Origin: Deferribacteres bacterium
GTDB lineage: Bacteria; Zhuqueibacterota; Zhuqueibacteria; Zhuqueibacterales; Geothermadaptataceae
Length of the DNA stretch: 64,000 bases
Reading direction: 5' to 3'
NCBI GenBank assembly: GCA_020633655.1
Contig: JACKDF010000005.1
Coordinates: forward strand, 124,001 to 188,000
Shown here: positions 10,009 through 19,912 of the stretch, piece after piece
Numbering within the stretch: position 1 is the stretch's first letter
Layout of the letters: every line of letters begins with the position of its first letter
Program-made: the position numbers and the translations under genes
The notes under the pieces: generated by a model
The model's database searches: none
Told to the model about the DNA's origin: nothing
What the model saw: the letters and a program-made list of their open reading frames with translations, nothing else

Positions 10009-11814
10009 ATGAAAAAAAACATACTCACTGTCTTATTCCTCGTCTCTATTTCCTCAATTCATGCCCAGGATTTTCAGATAAAAGTCGCCTGCGTCGGTAA
10101 CAGTATAACCGAAGGATTTGGGCGCGACAACGCCAGTTCCTACCCAAACCAGCTTGACGCCTTGCTCGGAGATCGATACAATGTTCGCAATTTTGGCATC
10201 GGTGGCCGGACCTTGCTCAAAAATGGAGACTATCCCTACTGGAACGAAGAAATATTTTTGCTGGCGCAAGATTATGAGCCGGATATTGTCGTCATTTTGC
10301 TCGGAACAAATGATAGTAAACCGCAAAACTGGGCATATAAAGATGAGTTTTATTTCGATTATGCCGATCTGGTCGACGTTTTCAGAAATCTGGCTTCTGA
10401 ACCTGAAATATTTGTCGGTTTTCCACCGCCTGTTTTTCAAGATGCTTATGGTATTAATGACGCCATTGTACACAACGAAATCATTCCATTAATCGATTCA
10501 GTTCGCACTACTCTGCACACCTTTTACATCAATTTCTATGATAACATGACCGGCATGGGCGATCTTTTTCCCGATGGTATACACCCTGACGCCATTGGTT
10601 ACGGTGAAATGGCGCGAATCGCCGCAGAGGCCATTTTACACAGACCCTCCGGCGTCATCACTTATTTTTATGCTACTCTTGAAGTCCTCGAGGAGGATGA
10701 AAGCGCTATCCTTTATTGGGAAACCTCGGATAGTTCTGTGGTTACCCTCGACCATCAGGTCGTCGCGGCAAAGGATTCTTTGCGTGTTTCTCCGACTGTG
10801 ACGACAGAATACGTCTTGATCGCCAGCGGTGAATTTAACGACACCAGCATGGTGAAAATCTCTTTTCTCCCCTCAGGATTAATTAAATCTTTTTCTGCGC
10901 AACCATCAATTCTTGAAAAAGACGCCTCCGATTCTGCCGTCATCCATTGGCAAACGACAAAGAATTCTCAAGTAAAATTCGATGGTAGTGCAGTTTATGC
11001 GAATGATTCGCTTGTGGTGAAGCCGAACGAGACCAGTGTGTACACATTGATTGCGAACGGTACTGTCGCTGACACAAGCTATTTGACGCTCAGGGTTTTA
11101 CCGCCAGATCAAATTAATCGTTCGCAATTGGCGGCTTCATACAGTGCTTCTTCTGTTGCAATTCGTTCTTTAATTGCATCGGCATTTGATGAGGACACAA
11201 CTACCTTTTGGCTGAGCAACGGGCATAACGCAGAGTGGCTCATGGTCGATCTCGGACGAGAGCTTTACATGAACAGAATAAAAATAATTTGGGGCACGGT
11301 GCATGCCACATCCTATCGCATTGAAGCGATGGATGAGCAGAATAAAATGGCAGTTTTTACCACCACTGCTGCTGGAGTCGGTGGTATCGAAGACATCAGC
11401 GGCGAGGCTGTAAAATGCAGATGGGTGAGAATTTTGTGCCTGAAGTCCAGCAGTTCCACGCAGGGATATGAAATAAAGGAGTTGGAAATTTACGGTTCAT
11501 CCAAGGTGGGAAGCGGGATTTTGGGTGATATGAATGCTGCACTACCCAGTGATTTTAAACTGATGCAAAACTATCCCAATCCATTCAATCCCCGCACTGT
11601 GATCAACTACACTCTGCCCGTGGCAAGCAAAATTGATCTAAGTATTTACAATTCCCTCGGGCAAAAAGTCACAACCCTGGTTTCACAAGATCAGGCATCG
11701 GGGAATTATCGCGTTGAATGGGACGCTCATGGTCAAGTGTCAGGTATTTATTTTTGCAGATTGAAAACAGATAAGGGATTTGTTGGGATAAAAAAGATAA
11801 TGTTGGTGAAGTAG
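10009..11814 (+). CDS. SGNH/GDSL carbohydrate esterase with F5/8 type C (CBM32-like) domain, T9SS-sorted
   Basis: The 601-residue protein has a signal peptide (SIHAQ). The SGNH hydrolase domain covers about residues 22-212: block I is CVGNSITEG with nucleophile Ser32 (GNS variant of GDS), block III LLGTNDSK supplies the oxyanion Asn, and block V DGIHPD supplies Asp189 and His192. Two tandem Ig-like repeats follow (about 215-365, each ending in TTEYVLIASG-like text), then a discoidin/F5-8 type C domain (about 370-500) likely to bind sugar, and a T9SS tail (MQNYPNPFNP). Within this mannan locus it probably removes O-acetyl groups; sialate-esterase-like activity is an alternative. It starts 2 bp after the GH26 stop with no clear ribosome site, suggesting translational coupling. 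Confidence 0.87.
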   Translation: MKKNILTVLFLVSISSIHAQDFQIKVACVGNSITEGFGRDNASSYPNQLDALLGDRYNVRNFGIGGRTLLKNGDYPYWNEEIFLLAQDYEPDIVVILLGTNDSKPQNWAYKDEFYFDYADLVDVFRNLASEPEIFVGFPPPVFQDAYGINDAIVHNEIIPLIDSVRTTLHTFYINFYDNMTGMGDLFPDGIHPDAIGYGEMARIAAEAILHRPSGVITYFYATLEVLEEDESAILYWETSDSSVVTLDHQVVAAKDSLRVSPTVTTEYVLIASGEFNDTSMVKISFLPSGLIKSFSAQPSILEKDASDSAVIHWQTTKNSQVKFDGSAVYANDSLVVKPNETSVYTLIANGTVADTSYLTLRVLPPDQINRSQLAASYSASSVAIRSLIASAFDEDTTTFWLSNGHNAEWLMVDLGRELYMNRIKIIWGTVHATSYRIEAMDEQNKMAVFTTTAAGVGGIEDISGEAVKCRWVRILCLKSSSSTQGYEIKELEIYGSSKVGSGILGDMNAALPSDFKLMQNYPNPFNPRTVINYTLPVASKIDLSIYNSLGQKVTTLVSQDQASGNYRVEWDAHGQVSGIYFCRLKTDKGFVGIKKIMLVK

Positions 11815-11894
11815 TCTTAGCTCGTCGTAGAATTCACTCCTTTGCATCACTTATTACGCTCGAACCTAACCTACCCCGAGCGCTTGCGGGCCCA

Positions 11895-11910
11895 CCCCTT
11901 CCAGAAGGGG
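11895..11910. other. Short perfect hairpin after the SGNH esterase gene
   Basis: CCCCTT (11895-11900) pairs with AAGGGG (11905-11910) around the 4-nt loop CCAG, 80 bp downstream of the esterase stop. It is not followed directly by a T-run. It may stop or slow transcription or protect the mRNA end; function is inferred from position only. Confidence 0.4.
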
Positions 11911-11949
11911 AATTGACTGGCGATTGCTTCGCTCCGCCTGTTTTTAAAC

Positions 11950-12047
11950 GTTAAAACATGCATATACATTACATTGTATATTTATGTACTAAATTCATAT
12001 TTTGATTCAGCCCCCATCATTCACTTGGAGCATTGTATGAATAAAGA
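11950..12047 (-). repeat. Truncated copy of the GGGGGCTG MITE-like element upstream of the CE2 gene
   Basis: Read on the minus strand, bases 12047 to 12000 match the left end of the element at 57397: a TTATTCATACAATGCTC stretch, then GATGGGGGCTGA and TCAAAA. The matching terminus on the other side (a CAGCCCCC end) is missing; only a weak CATGTTTTAA resemblance remains near 11957-11966. The element end lies about 25 bp before the CE2 start codon, so it forms much of that gene's leader region. Confidence 0.65.
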
Positions 12048-12073
12048 AGGTGAAAAATAGGAGAATTATTTAC

Positions 12074-14260
12074 ATGATAAAAAAAACACTCTTTTTTTTG
12101 ATCATCTGTTGTTTGCTGCCGAATCTATCCGCCCAGAATTTTATCCCTGCCGATGATTCCAATTTGCAATACTACGGTCGCTGGGATTTCAGCAATCCGC
12201 AAGCGCCTTCCCATTCCTGGCCGGGTGTTTATATTTACGCTGAGTTTGAAGGAACCAGCATCGGCGCCAGATTCGATGATAATTTTAACTATTACAATGT
12301 ATTTATCGATGGTGAACTGCACAGCATTTTTCACGGAACAGTGTCTGGAGCCACAAATTACCCGCTCGCTGCAGGACTTAGCGACGGGCATCATACGATC
12401 CGCCTGTCCAAACGCAGTGAAACAGGTTGGGCGAATCACACCTTTTACGGCCTCATCCTCGATGACGGCAAAAGTTTACTTGAACCGACTGCAAGACCGG
12501 AAAGGAAAATTGAATTTATCGGCGACTCATTTACCAGCGCTTCCGGCAACGAAGCACCGACCGATGATACGCCCAATGAAGAAGTAGCACAATACACCAA
12601 TATCGATGAAGGCTTCGGCCCGATTATCGCCCGACACTACGGCGCGCAATATCATATGACAAGTAAATCCGGTTTTGGCATGGTTCTCGACTGGCAGGGA
12701 AATTTTGATAACAACGTGCCGGATCGTTTCAACAGAACCAACATCCAAACAGCAACGCCCTTGTGGGATTTTGAGCAATGGATGCCAAACCTTGTGATCA
12801 TCGGGTTGGGATTGAACGACTATTCCGGCTTTGGCGGCTGGGAGGGCACGCTTGTACAATCTGAAACGGATCTTTACAAAACCCGCTATCACGAATTTCT
12901 ATCAACAATTCGCGATGTCTATCCTGGTGTTAAAATCATTGCGGTCGCACCGCATGTGGAATGGATACGCACAACGGTCAGTGAAATTATCGACGAAGAA
13001 AATGCTGCAGGGAACGCTGATGTTTTCTATGCCCACTATTCATATTATGAAGGCGGTTACGTCAACCACGGCCATCCCAATGTTGCAACCCACCATGGCA
13101 TCGCCAGTGAACTGATTCCGTATATCGACGCCATAGATCCCTGGCAGCCATACGATGATCAGACACCACCGGTCATAACTTCATACCCGGACTCATCCTT
13201 CATTTCATACGATAATAATTTTGCCATCAAAATCGTCACCGATTCCTACGCCACTGTGAAATACGATTTTTCCGATCAAACTTTTGAAGCCATGCAGCAC
13301 ACTTTTGATGTCACCGGCAAACGAAATCATGTGCTTAATTTTTCCGGTGAACATGGTGTGAATTACACACTGTATTTAAAAGCCTCCGATGCCAATGGCA
13401 ATACAACGCCTGTGTCCTCAGTCATTACATTTAGTATTGATACGACGAAAGCGCTGCTGAACTGGAATGATTTAAAATTTGACGATTCAAATTGGGGAAT
13501 GGGATCGTCCAAATTCGGGCTTGAAGGCGCGGCGGGAACAGTCACAGCAGTGAACGACGTCACCACCGTTTACTTTCGAAAAATCCTTCGCATCGACGAT
13601 CCGTCATCAATTTCAGCTTTTGGTATTCTGGTAAAAGGCAGCGATGCTGCTGCCGTTTATTTAAATGGCGTAGAAATCGGGCGTATCAACTTTTTGACTG
13701 GTGCTGAATTCGACTACTCAACCCCTGCGATGGCAAGCAGCTCGATCAATAAAATGTTCGTTATTACAGATTCAAACATCGTTAACCTGATTAAAACCGG
13801 TGAAAATATCATTGCTGTTGAAATGCATAAAGCAGAGGAAAACGGGAGGATTTCGTTTGACAGCCAAATGATAAATCAGGCGAATCAGGTAATGTATACT
13901 TTAGGTTCGGAGTGGCGGTTTTATGACAGCGGCAACAAGCCTGCGCCGCAGATCGTTGATATTGCAAGCCATGTACAAAATGATGAACGAATGCCCAACA
14001 AATTCAATCTCAGTCAAAATTATCCGAATCCTTTTAATCCGGTGACAACGATTCGTTTTAACTTACCGCACAGTGCAAAAGTTGTGTTTTCGATATATGA
14101 CAATTTAGGCCGACAGGTTGTAGGGGTGGCTGAAAGTCAAAAACCTGCTGGCGTCCATGAAATCGAGTTCGATGGTTCTACACTTGCTTCGGGAATTTAT
14201 ATATATTCCATTTCTGCAGGTTTATGGCGTGATTCGAAGAAAATGGCATTGATCAAATAA
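12074..14260 (+). CDS. CE2-family acetyl-esterase (SGNH fold), T9SS-sorted
   Basis: Starting at the ATG at 12074, preceded by AGGAG at 12058-12062, gives 728 residues with a signal peptide (LSAQN). The upstream GTG at 12050 is rejected because it lacks a ribosome site. The CE2 layout is an N-terminal beta-sandwich (about residues 20-140, YYGRWDFSNP and HTIRLSKRSE) followed by an SGNH domain with Ser152 in FIGDSFT, GLGLNDYSG, and a C-terminal His near GHPN. CE2 enzymes remove acetyl groups from xylan or glucomannan. Behind it are an Ig-like segment, a module (about 455-622) homologous to one in the GH26 enzyme, and a T9SS tail (SQNYPNPFNP). It should work beside the GH26 on the cell surface. 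Confidence 0.85.
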   Translation: MIKKTLFFLIICCLLPNLSAQNFIPADDSNLQYYGRWDFSNPQAPSHSWPGVYIYAEFEGTSIGARFDDNFNYYNVFIDGELHSIFHGTVSGATNYPLAAGLSDGHHTIRLSKRSETGWANHTFYGLILDDGKSLLEPTARPERKIEFIGDSFTSASGNEAPTDDTPNEEVAQYTNIDEGFGPIIARHYGAQYHMTSKSGFGMVLDWQGNFDNNVPDRFNRTNIQTATPLWDFEQWMPNLVIIGLGLNDYSGFGGWEGTLVQSETDLYKTRYHEFLSTIRDVYPGVKIIAVAPHVEWIRTTVSEIIDEENAAGNADVFYAHYSYYEGGYVNHGHPNVATHHGIASELIPYIDAIDPWQPYDDQTPPVITSYPDSSFISYDNNFAIKIVTDSYATVKYDFSDQTFEAMQHTFDVTGKRNHVLNFSGEHGVNYTLYLKASDANGNTTPVSSVITFSIDTTKALLNWNDLKFDDSNWGMGSSKFGLEGAAGTVTAVNDVTTVYFRKILRIDDPSSISAFGILVKGSDAAAVYLNGVEIGRINFLTGAEFDYSTPAMASSSINKMFVITDSNIVNLIKTGENIIAVEMHKAEENGRISFDSQMINQANQVMYTLGSEWRFYDSGNKPAPQIVDIASHVQNDERMPNKFNLSQNYPNPFNPVTTIRFNLPHSAKVVFSIYDNLGRQVVGVAESQKPAGVHEIEFDGSTLASGIYIYSISAGLWRDSKKMALIK

Positions 14261-14270
14261 GGAATTCGGG

Positions 14271-17066
14271 ATGACTACTGGTTTTAAATACTGTCTGCTT
14301 ATCGTTTTCTCAGTATTCTCAATAAACACGCTCGCCCAGACCCCTCATGTATCCATCCAATCCATCAATTCAGAAACTGTCGGTCTCTATGAAAAATTTG
14401 AAATCAACGCCGAACTTTCCAATGTAAATTTCTCCAATCCCTACGATCCTGTACAAGTGGATTTGAGTGCGATCTTTACAGCACCTTCGGGCAAGGAGTG
14501 GCGAATCTATGGTTTTTATGATAATTACCAAAATCGTAACCAATGGAAAGTGCGTTTTGCTGCCAATGAACTCGGCCAGTGGAGTTATGTTTTATTGCTG
14601 AAAACACCTGCGGGCGAAGGACAAAGCCCGGTGGCGACTTTTAATGTGACGGATTCCGAATACCACGGTTGGATTCGCGTGTCGCCGGTGAATCCGCACT
14701 ATTTTATTCATGATGACGGTGCCCCTTATTATGCAATCGGCCCATACTTTCCCTGGGGTGTGAATATTTCATCAATAAATGGCCTGGCAAAATTACAGAC
14801 CAGCGGCTGCAATTTTTGGGGCTACTGGAATATCATGTACGATACCGGAGAAATTATCGAATCGATGGATTCCGGCCTCGGGCGCTATGACCAGCCCAAA
14901 TGTGGATGGATTGATCAGCTCATCGATTGGTCAGAAGATCGGGGTTTGAAAATGATGCTTGCCATCTGGCCACACGACTTGCTTTCCAATACGGTGTGGG
15001 CGCATCAATGGCATCAAAATCCTTACAATACAATATGTTCGGTTGAAGAGTTTTTCGCAAGCGAGGAAGCCTGGGAATATCAGGAAAAACAGTATCGCTA
15101 TCTTATCGCTCGCTGGGGCTATAGCCGCGCTCTGGCTATTTGGGAAATTGTGAATGAAGTAAACGGCACTGATGGCTGGCAAATGGGAAAAGAGAATGAA
15201 GCGCGAAGGTGGATTGGCAAAGTTCATGATTATTTAACTGAAAATGATCCACATGGACGGCCAACAACAGCTTCACAGAGCGGCGGTATTTACTGGCCAC
15301 AGGGATATGAAGAAATTGATGTACCCAATGTGCATGTGTATGAAACAAGCTGGTCAGCGGAATACCTTGGCAATCCACTGCGCAGTAGCGCCTATAATTA
15401 TTATAAATTGGCGAACCAATTTTGGCATGATTTTGAAAAACCTGCCATTTTTGGTGAAGCCGGCTATACGGATTCGTATGGTGATTTTCGGGCCGGATCC
15501 GATGACTATACGGCCTGGTTTCATAATGCCCTGTGGGCAAGCTGGGCAGGAGGAATGGCGGCGACACCGGTTTGGTGGAGTTTTACTTCCAGAAATTTGA
15601 TGACTGATGATGTCATGGGGCAAATGCTTAGCTTTTCACAAATTGCACGGGATTACGATTATGCCTGTGAGAATTTTGAACCCTATGAAATCATCTCCGA
15701 AGATTGTGATGTTTATGCTATGCGCAGCGACTCATCCCTATTCGGTTGGGCGCGGGATATCTATGGTATTTCTGTTGACGGACGCATGCTGCACTTTCCC
15801 GCTCTCAAAGACACATCCTATGAGATAATCTGGTATAACACCTGGACCGCCGAGATTATCGATCAAAGTTTCGCCGTCGGCGTTGATTCACTGGTAACGC
15901 TCTCGGCGCCGGAAACGGTGAGCCGAATCCCTGATGCGGCTTTTTTTGCGAAACAGACGGCGGAAGGGATTTTGCCGGCGAAAATCCACCTGAGTACAGC
16001 GACAAACAATATTTATATAAAACGCAATGAACAAGCCAAAATTCTGTGCACCATCCATGACGCCGAGGGCCGGTTTGTTCGCACTGCTGACAATCTAGTG
16101 CAATTTAAAGTCGAAGGCCCGGGATTTCTCCTCACTGAGGAGCAAATCAATGCGACTGCCGGTGTGGTCAGGACCATTTTCACCGCAGATGCCAATAGCG
16201 GTCATGCCCAAATTATCGCCACTTCCCCCGGTTTAATTGCCGATACGCTGGCTATCGATGTGTCCAGTCGAATCTGGGTTGATAATTTCGAAGAATACGA
16301 ATCAATGGCCGAGCTTGGTTACAACTGGTTCGCCCGTCCCGGCACCTCGGCGGAGCTGGCATTGGCGGATGGCATCGCAAATGAACCAGGAATAAGCTTA
16401 AAAGTCGATTACAATATTGGCGTCGGTCACGCTCCTTACGCTGGTGTCTTTAAAAAGATAGCGGATGATTTTTCCATGAGCGAATACCTTGAGTTCTGGC
16501 TAAAGGGGGACGCATCAAACAATACGCTTGCCATTTTGATTTTTGATAAGAACGGAGGTTACTGGCAATTCGACTACAGCCTTTCCGATAGTGAAGCTGA
16601 ATTTTTAAGCATCCCACTGCAATCTTTCTTTGCGAGTGCTACAGATTCGATTCTCGATCTAGCTTTTGTCGATGAAATTTCATTCAATATACTCAAAGGC
16701 GACGGTGAAGCACAGAGCGGCACGGTTTATCTGGATGACATTACATTTTCCATCGAAGTAAATGAGACGGGAGTTCACGACAATGACAAAGAAAATCCAT
16801 TTGCAGATCTTCATCTGGGGCAAAATTATCCCAATCCTTTTGCGGCCTCCACAAACATCGTATATGAAATCCGTTCAGCCGACCATGTTCGTCTAGAGGT
16901 TTTCAATATTCTCGGACAAAAAGTAAAAACGCTCGTGAATGAGTACAAACACGCAGGAATTTACAAAGTCACAGTCGATTCATCCAATTTGGCGAGTGGA
17001 CACTACACGTATGTTTTAAAAACCAGTTCCGGCACTAAAAAACGTCGGATGATTTTAGTTCGTTAG
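14271..17066 (+). CDS. DUF5060 / GH5-like glycoside hydrolase with CBM11-like domain, T9SS-sorted
   Basis: The 931-residue protein has a signal peptide (NTLAQ). An N-terminal DUF5060-type beta domain covers about residues 25-125 (GLYEKFEINAEL, PSGKEWRIYGFYD). A clan A TIM barrel follows, with acid/base candidate Glu296 in WEIVNEVNG and nucleophile candidate Glu396 in AIFGEAGY. Proteins of this layout are often annotated as DUF4038/DUF5060 or GH5/GH140-like hydrolases, so the substrate is not secure. After an Ig-like region (about 570-660), a domain starting DNFEEYESMAELGYNW (about 665-830) resembles CBM11/CIA30 beta-sandwiches. The T9SS tail has a variant signature (PNPFAAST). It starts 10 bp after the CE2 gene. 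Confidence 0.8.
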   Translation: MTTGFKYCLLIVFSVFSINTLAQTPHVSIQSINSETVGLYEKFEINAELSNVNFSNPYDPVQVDLSAIFTAPSGKEWRIYGFYDNYQNRNQWKVRFAANELGQWSYVLLLKTPAGEGQSPVATFNVTDSEYHGWIRVSPVNPHYFIHDDGAPYYAIGPYFPWGVNISSINGLAKLQTSGCNFWGYWNIMYDTGEIIESMDSGLGRYDQPKCGWIDQLIDWSEDRGLKMMLAIWPHDLLSNTVWAHQWHQNPYNTICSVEEFFASEEAWEYQEKQYRYLIARWGYSRALAIWEIVNEVNGTDGWQMGKENEARRWIGKVHDYLTENDPHGRPTTASQSGGIYWPQGYEEIDVPNVHVYETSWSAEYLGNPLRSSAYNYYKLANQFWHDFEKPAIFGEAGYTDSYGDFRAGSDDYTAWFHNALWASWAGGMAATPVWWSFTSRNLMTDDVMGQMLSFSQIARDYDYACENFEPYEIISEDCDVYAMRSDSSLFGWARDIYGISVDGRMLHFPALKDTSYEIIWYNTWTAEIIDQSFAVGVDSLVTLSAPETVSRIPDAAFFAKQTAEGILPAKIHLSTATNNIYIKRNEQAKILCTIHDAEGRFVRTADNLVQFKVEGPGFLLTEEQINATAGVVRTIFTADANSGHAQIIATSPGLIADTLAIDVSSRIWVDNFEEYESMAELGYNWFARPGTSAELALADGIANEPGISLKVDYNIGVGHAPYAGVFKKIADDFSMSEYLEFWLKGDASNNTLAILIFDKNGGYWQFDYSLSDSEAEFLSIPLQSFFASATDSILDLAFVDEISFNILKGDGEAQSGTVYLDDITFSIEVNETGVHDNDKENPFADLHLGQNYPNPFAASTNIVYEIRSADHVRLEVFNILGQKVKTLVNEYKHAGIYKVTVDSSNLASGHYTYVLKTSSGTKKRRMILVR

Positions 17067-17085
17067 AAATCAACAACTTAAAACA

Positions 17086-19890
17086 ATGGGAAAAGTTTTG
17101 TTCAAATTATCCTTTATTTTCATTATGCTGATGACCCCTCTATCAGCCCAAACCTATCTTGATTCGACTGCAACTGTTGAAGACCGTGTGCAAGATCTGC
17201 TCTCACGCATGACACTCGATGAAAAAATCGGCCAAATGACACAAGCTGATCGTGGGCAGCTCAATTCCATGGAGGAAGTGAAGACGTATTACCTGGGTTC
17301 GGTTTTATCCGGCGGCGGCTCTGCTCCTGCGACCAACACGCCTGCAGGTTGGGCAAACATGGTCGATGCCTTTCAAACCAAAGCGCTTGAAACACGGCTA
17401 AAAATTCCCCTTCTCTACGGCATCGACGCAGTGCACGGGCATAACAACGTAAAAGGCGCCGTCATTTTCCCGCATAATATCGGCCTGGGCTGCACCTGGA
17501 ATCCTGACCTGGTGAAAGAAGCAGCCCGCATCACAGCATTGGAAGTCGCTGGTACCGGAATCGACTGGACTTTTGCCCCCTGCATCGCTGTGCCAAGAGA
17601 TGAGCGCTGGGGACGAACCTATGAAGGATTTGGTGAGACGCCGGAAATTACTTCACTCATGTCCTCCGCCGCAGTAATGGGTTTTCAGGGTGATTCAGTG
17701 GCAGACCCCACTTCGATTATCGCCTGCGCCAAACATTTTATTGGTGATGGTGGCACCACCGACGGCGACGATCAGGGAAATACAGAGGTGGACGAGGCGA
17801 CCCTGCGCGCCATACATCTTCCCGGTTACCAGGTAGCGATTGATGCCGGGGTGAAAACGATTATGGCGTCTTACAACAGTTGGAATGGAGAGAAAGTGCA
17901 CGGAAGCGCTTATCTATTGACCGATTTGCTTAAAACGGAACTTGGTTTTAATGGATTTATCGTTTCCGACTGGAATGGCATTGATCAGCTCCCGGGCGAT
18001 TACCGCAGCGATGTCAAACAATCCATAACTGCAGGTATCGACATGGTTATGGCACCGGACACCTACGCAAGTTTCTTTTCAACGTTGAAGCAATTGGTGA
18101 ACGATGGTGAAATACAAATAAGCCGGATCGACGATGCGGTGTCGAGAATATTACGTATTAAATTTGAAATGGGATTGTTCGAAAGGCCGTTTACGCAACG
18201 AAGTCTGACAGGAGAAGTTGGCAGTCCGGCTCACCGTGCCGTTGCGCGTCAGGCCGTGCGTGAATCTCTCGTGCTTATGCAAAAGGATAACGGGATACTG
18301 CCATTAGATAAATCCTCAGGGAAAATTCTGGTAGCTGGAAGTAAGGCGGACAACCTTGGGTATCAATGCGGCGGCTGGACGATTTCCTGGCAGGGCAGCG
18401 GCGGCGACATCACCGAAGGGACGACAATTCTCGCCGGAATTCAAAACGCGGTAACAGGTGCGGAAGTGCATTTCTCTGCCGATGGCTCGGACACAGCTGA
18501 GGCGGATGTGGCAGTCGTGGTGATTGGCGAAACACCCTACGCCGAAGGCAGCGGTGATGATAACGATTTGCATCTGAGGCAAGATGATGTTGAAACGGTA
18601 CGACGCATAAAAGAAACCGGGATTCCAACTGTGGTTGTCCTGATTTCCGGTCGCCCAATGATTCTCGATAACGTGATTCACTACGCTGATGCGCTTTTTG
18701 CCGCCTGGCTGCCGGGAACTGAGGGCACCGGCATCGCTGATATCCTTTTCGGGGATTATCAGCCAACAGGTCGACTCACTCATACGTGGCCACGGGATAT
18801 GGAGCAAATCCCGATAAATTGGGGCGATGAAAATTACTATCCACTCTTTCCGTACAATCACGGGATACACAGTCTCGCCGATGATGGCCCTGAAATAGCG
18901 CCGGTTCTGCATTCGGCTTTACTGCAAAAAGATGGCAAATCGCTTGAATTGGCGTTCAGTAAAACTATGAACACCGCTGTCAGTTATGAGGGCTTTGACG
19001 TCGGTGTGAATTCATCACCGAGGGAAATAAATAGTGCTGTAGTCAAGGAATCCGATCAATCCGTTCTTACGCTCGAACTTGCAGAGAGCGCCAATGCGGG
19101 AGACAACTTGACTGTTTCATACAATCCTGGAAATATTGCAGCCGCTGACGGCAGCCTTTTAGGATTCATTTTAAACCGGGATGTCTACAATCTGCGTAAC
19201 GAAGGTTCATCGGAGCAAGCTGTTCCGGGGCGAGTTGAAGCTGAGAATTATTCATCGATGCAGGGTGTGCAGTTGGAGTCGACCTCCGATACGGGCGGCG
19301 GCAATAATGTGGGTTGGATCGATCAAACCGACTGGATGGAATATGATCTCATTGTGGCAGATTCCGGCATCTATCACGTTGATTTACGCGTTGCGGCAGC
19401 GTCGCAAGCAGCGCGCATCGGACTGATCATTGGTGGAGAAGTCCTCACAATATTAGATTTGCCAGTGACTGGCGGCTGGCAGATTTGGGAAACGGTGAGC
19501 ACGGAAATCGAGTTGAAAGCAGGTTTGCAAAAGTTGAAAGTTTTCGCCTTCATCGGCGGATACAATCTCAATTGGCTGGAATTTTCTCATTTGACTGCAG
19601 TCGCAGAAGATGTGCATACTCCAGATCAATTTATTCTTTACCAGAACTATCCCAATCCCTTTAATCCGGCAACAATGATTCGCTATGAATTAAAGGCCGA
19701 AGGGAATGTAAAACTCACTGTTTATGATGCAACCGGCCGTCTGATTGAGACCCTGATTGATGGCGTGCAATCTGTTGGAAAATATGAAGTTGAATTTAGT
19801 GCAAAGAATTTGACCAGCGGCGTTTATTTTTATTCCTTGTTAACGTCAAGCGGTTTCGCCAAATGCCGTAAAATGACACTCTTGAAGTAA
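17086..19890 (+). CDS. GH3 beta-glycosidase with CBM6, T9SS-sorted
   Basis: The 934-residue protein has a signal peptide (PLSAQ). The GH3 N-domain (about residues 25-370) contains the catalytic nucleophile Asp295 in FIVSDWNGI, plus KHFIGDGGT and DERWGRTYEGFGE, both usual for beta-glucosidase-type GH3 enzymes. The C-domain (about 380-600) contains RESLVLMQKD and LPGTEGTGIADILFGDY. Next are an Ig-like SwmB-type segment (about 605-700), a CBM6 (about 710-845, VEAENYSSMQ and GWIDQTDWMEY) and a T9SS tail (YQNYPNPFNP). It likely releases glucose or mannose from oligosaccharides at the surface. A CBM6 and a sorting tail on a GH3 are less common than the plain two-domain form. Confidence 0.92.
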   Translation: MGKVLFKLSFIFIMLMTPLSAQTYLDSTATVEDRVQDLLSRMTLDEKIGQMTQADRGQLNSMEEVKTYYLGSVLSGGGSAPATNTPAGWANMVDAFQTKALETRLKIPLLYGIDAVHGHNNVKGAVIFPHNIGLGCTWNPDLVKEAARITALEVAGTGIDWTFAPCIAVPRDERWGRTYEGFGETPEITSLMSSAAVMGFQGDSVADPTSIIACAKHFIGDGGTTDGDDQGNTEVDEATLRAIHLPGYQVAIDAGVKTIMASYNSWNGEKVHGSAYLLTDLLKTELGFNGFIVSDWNGIDQLPGDYRSDVKQSITAGIDMVMAPDTYASFFSTLKQLVNDGEIQISRIDDAVSRILRIKFEMGLFERPFTQRSLTGEVGSPAHRAVARQAVRESLVLMQKDNGILPLDKSSGKILVAGSKADNLGYQCGGWTISWQGSGGDITEGTTILAGIQNAVTGAEVHFSADGSDTAEADVAVVVIGETPYAEGSGDDNDLHLRQDDVETVRRIKETGIPTVVVLISGRPMILDNVIHYADALFAAWLPGTEGTGIADILFGDYQPTGRLTHTWPRDMEQIPINWGDENYYPLFPYNHGIHSLADDGPEIAPVLHSALLQKDGKSLELAFSKTMNTAVSYEGFDVGVNSSPREINSAVVKESDQSVLTLELAESANAGDNLTVSYNPGNIAAADGSLLGFILNRDVYNLRNEGSSEQAVPGRVEAENYSSMQGVQLESTSDTGGGNNVGWIDQTDWMEYDLIVADSGIYHVDLRVAAASQAARIGLIIGGEVLTILDLPVTGGWQIWETVSTEIELKAGLQKLKVFAFIGGYNLNWLEFSHLTAVAEDVHTPDQFILYQNYPNPFNPATMIRYELKAEGNVKLTVYDATGRLIETLIDGVQSVGKYEVEFSAKNLTSGVYFYSLLTSSGFAKCRKMTLLK

Positions 19891-19912
19891 AAATCACAAA
19901 GGTACACATTCA

